This document shows positions 5,862-7,142 of a stretch of 7,142 nt of DNA, piece after piece. Under the pieces are notes generated by a model, which saw only the letters and a program-made list of their open reading frames with translations, did no database searches and was not told the DNA's origin. Made by a program: the position numbers and the translations under genes. The stretch comes from Phototrophicales bacterium (lineage in GTDB: Bacteria; Chloroflexota; Anaerolineae; Aggregatilineales; Phototrophicaceae), in NCBI GenBank assembly GCA_002794515.1, contig PGTJ01000125.1:1-7142 (forward strand). Direction: 5' to 3'. Within the stretch, counting starts at the first letter, position 1; the number at the start of each line of letters is the position of its first letter.

Positions 5862-5934
5862 AGCCCCCAATGAGACTCGAACTCATAACCACATTATTAC
5901 AAGTAATGTGCTCTGCCAATTGAGCTATGGAGGC
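5862..5934 (-). tRNA. tRNA-Thr (anticodon TGT)
   Basis: First RNA of the cluster. Acceptor GCCTCCA/TGGGGGC (one G-U), D-stem GCTC/GAGC, anticodon stem CATTA/TAATG with loop CTTGTAA (anticodon TGT, reads ACA), T-stem ATGAG/CTCAT. Discriminator T73; CCA not encoded. It lies about 31-34 nt downstream of the predicted start from the proximal promoter and 36 nt before tRNA-Tyr. Confidence 0.97.
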
Positions 5935-5971
5935 ATCACATCAAAATTACAGTATGGTTGGTAACGGTGTC

Positions 5972-6001
5972 ATTATAGCATGATTTTACAACCGTTTTCA
6001 A
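5972..6001 (-). promoter_or_regulatory. Proximal promoter of the tRNA cluster
   Basis: Minus-strand TTGAAA (-35, 6001-5996), an 18-nt spacer ending in TGC, then perfect TATAAT (-10, 5977-5972), so also an extended -10. Transcription should begin near 5965-5968, just over 30 nt before tRNA-Thr(TGT). This is a strong sigma70-type match in the right place for a stable-RNA operon. Confidence 0.82.
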
Positions 6002-6013
6002 GCCTGATGTTGA

Positions 6014-6032
6014 CTATCTTTGTAGAAGATAG
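6014..6032 (-). other. Hairpin at the 5' end of the distal-promoter transcript
   Basis: A perfect 7-bp stem CTATCTT/AAGATAG with a 5-nt loop begins within about 3 nt of the predicted start of the distal promoter, and lies upstream of the proximal one. No U-run follows, so it is not a terminator. It could cap and stabilise the leader or guide processing; this is inference. Confidence 0.45.
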
Positions 6033-6040
6033 CGTGGGGA

Positions 6041-6069
6041 ATTATCCCCTTTTTTTGCATGGGTGTCAA
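6041..6069 (-). promoter_or_regulatory. Distal promoter of the tRNA cluster
   Basis: Minus-strand TTGACA (-35, 6069-6064, perfect consensus), a 17-nt spacer containing seven consecutive A, and GATAAT (-10, 6046-6041, five of six). Predicted start is near A6035. It lies 67 nt downstream of the hydrolase stop and 69 nt upstream of the proximal promoter, forming a tandem pair. The rest of the 200-base gap between the hydrolase and the tRNAs shows no gene. Confidence 0.8.
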
Positions 6070-6135
6070 TGCCTTAATCCCGTTGCACATCATCTTTTCT
6101 TTCGGCGACCTCCCCCACCACACGCACCAATGACA

Positions 6136-7008
6136 TTATCCCTTCAAGAAATCTTTCACCACGCGAAAATATAAATCGCGCTGGGTGGTCGCAGGAGAAT
6201 GCCCCGCGCCATGAAAAACATAATGAATGGCATTCGGATACAACTCGCGCACTTTTGCCCGTACCGTCTCATCGAATGTGGCATCATTATCGGATTCGAG
6301 GACATAAATATGCCCACCCCACCCCGCCAAATCATCGGCAGTGAAATGATATTGGGTATGAAAATCGACCAAGCACCGTTGTGTGCTGATTAAATCCGCT
6401 TTATTCAGGCGTTGCGAATACAACTCATCCACAAAGGCGCGGGTGAAATCGACTTTTTCTTCATGCGGAGCGATTGTCTCGAACATCCACTTTTTTGTGC
6501 CTTCGAGGGCTTCGGCTTCGGGCAATTCAGACATCATCTGGAGCGCTGTCAGATAGCGTTCTGCCAGTTTGGCATCGGGCAACGTGGTGGTGGAGATAAT
6601 CAACCGATCCACACGGTTCATATGCCGACGCACGAACACCTGCGCCAACATCCCGCCGAATGATCCGCCTAATACATGCGCTTTGGATATACCTTCGGCA
6701 TCCAACACGGCACATAAACCATCTGCCAGTTCTGCCATCGTCTCGACTGAGGGATAGCTGGGTGTGATCACATAAAATTCATCCGCCAGCATGGGGATAT
6801 TTTCGTAGGCGGCATCGGCAACGCGCAAACCACCCACTAATAAAAGCAGTGGCGGATTCGATTTATCACCCGCCACCAGATATTCCCAAACCACACCGTT
6901 ATGCGTGGTCGTGCGTGGCGGATGATTTTGGCGGAATTCTTGCAAGGCTTGGCGTTGATGCCCAGGGACATGGGCATAAATTTGGTCAAATGTACGGGTA
7001 TCCATCAT
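6136..7008 (-). CDS. Alpha/beta-hydrolase fold protein
   Basis: A 290-residue single-domain alpha/beta hydrolase without signal peptide, so cytosolic. The nucleophile elbow GGSFGG at 114-119 puts the catalytic Ser at 116; the acid is likely Asp240 or Asp242 in LESDNDATFD; the His is H270 in GAGHSPA. An oxyanion-hole strand LLLLVGG is at 54-60, and a cap-like helical insert with acidic stretches lies at about 145-225. The general layout (LVGG, ITPSYPSV, GGSFGGMLAQ) recalls the maspardin-like branch, but this is recall without an alignment, and the substrate is unknown. Two ATG codons in tandem, 7008 and 7005, are possible starts; GAGGA is 6 nt before the first. No clear terminator follows its stop, so read-through into the tRNA leader is possible. 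Its neighbours give no functional hint. Confidence 0.9.
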   Translation of the reverse strand: MMDTRTFDQIYAHVPGHQRQALQEFRQNHPPRTTTHNGVVWEYLVAGDKSNPPLLLLVGGLRVADAAYENIPMLADEFYVITPSYPSVETMAELADGLCAVLDAEGISKAHVLGGSFGGMLAQVFVRRHMNRVDRLIISTTTLPDAKLAERYLTALQMMSELPEAEALEGTKKWMFETIAPHEEKVDFTRAFVDELYSQRLNKADLISTQRCLVDFHTQYHFTADDLAGWGGHIYVLESDNDATFDETVRAKVRELYPNAIHYVFHGAGHSPATTQRDLYFRVVKDFLKG

Positions 7009-7094
7009 GATTTTTCCTCAAATATATCCGATAAATGAACAGCACTATTCAATATTTTCTTTTAGGCACGAACGAGAATGCCCCTACACACCCT

Positions 7095-7100
7095 ATTATA
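7095..7100 (-). promoter_or_regulatory. Putative -10 box for the hydrolase gene
   Basis: A perfect TATAAT reads on the minus strand about 87 nt upstream of the hydrolase ATG; the -35 region at 16-18 nt is poor. The same bases read TATTAT on the plus strand, so divergent initiation cannot be excluded. The remainder of 7009-7142 contains no supported gene. Confidence 0.4.
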
Positions 7101-7142
7101 CCGCAGTTACAATCATCCACATGCGAATACTCATCTTATTGA

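Noticed and set aside
5628..5870. 80-residue minus-strand ORF across the tRNA cluster
   Set aside because: It is a translation of tRNA-Thr(GGT) and tRNA-Tyr; the SSVVERFLGKKEVMGSIP-type peptide is a known tRNA artefact.
6036..6057. Plus-strand terminator-like GGGGA-ATTA-TCCCC followed by seven T
   Set aside because: No plus-strand gene ends here. The palindrome is explained by the GATAAT -10 and the A-rich spacer of the distal minus-strand promoter.
6074..6136. 20-codon minus-strand ORF whose ATG overlaps the hydrolase stop (TAATG)
   Set aside because: The stop-start overlap is suggestive, but the ribosome site is too close, the peptide is short and charged with no motif, and nothing else supports it.
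5980..6174. 64-residue plus-strand ORF between the tRNAs and the hydrolase
   Set aside because: It overlaps both tRNA promoters and the hydrolase 3' end, and its composition looks non-coding.
7121..7142. Possible start of a plus-strand gene (ATG CGA ATA CTC ATC TTA TTG, MRILILL)
   Set aside because: Only seven codons are inside the window and no ribosome site precedes the ATG; it resembles a Rossmann-type N-terminus but cannot be supported.

Overview
This is a bacterial window in which every supported gene lies on the minus strand, so it reads from the right edge leftwards. Base composition is moderate and most genes have Shine-Dalgarno starts. The translation and secretion proteins are standard bacterial ones. 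Long charged N-terminal extensions on NusG and SecE, plus a B-box-type zinc finger joined to membrane helices, are compatible with Chloroflexota. That assignment is tentative and made without any database comparison.

Layout in the direction of transcription (right to left): an alpha/beta hydrolase (7008-6136); a roughly 200-base regulatory stretch with two good tandem sigma70-type promoters; tRNA-Thr(TGT), tRNA-Tyr(GTA), tRNA-Thr(GGT); rpmG (ribosomal protein L33, too short for most ORF cut-offs); tRNA-Trp(CCA); an intrinsic terminator; then secE, nusG, rplK (L11) and rplA (L1), closed by a 10-bp terminator. Next come an extended-SDR NAD-dependent epimerase/dehydratase with its own -10 box, NAD kinase (nadK) with its own -10 box, and a small zinc-finger membrane protein translationally coupled to nadK.

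The centre is a rearranged version of the widespread tRNA-Thr/Tyr/Gly/Thr - tuf - tRNA-Trp - secE - nusG - rplKAJL - rpoBC neighbourhood. tRNA-Gly and tuf are absent, rpmG takes the tuf position, and the run stops after rplA, so rplJL and rpoBC must lie elsewhere. Together these genes supply tRNAs, ribosomal proteins, the SecYEG subunit and the transcription elongation factor.

I see no defence system, mobile element, CRISPR array or clearly new system. The observations most worth following are: an rRNA-like two-helix element directly before rplA that looks like an L1 autoregulatory site; a terminator-like hairpin with an 8-nt leader complementarity between nusG and rplK; an extra C-terminal membrane helix on SecE; the loss of tuf and tRNA-Gly from the cluster; and coupling of an uncharacterised B-box membrane protein to NAD kinase.
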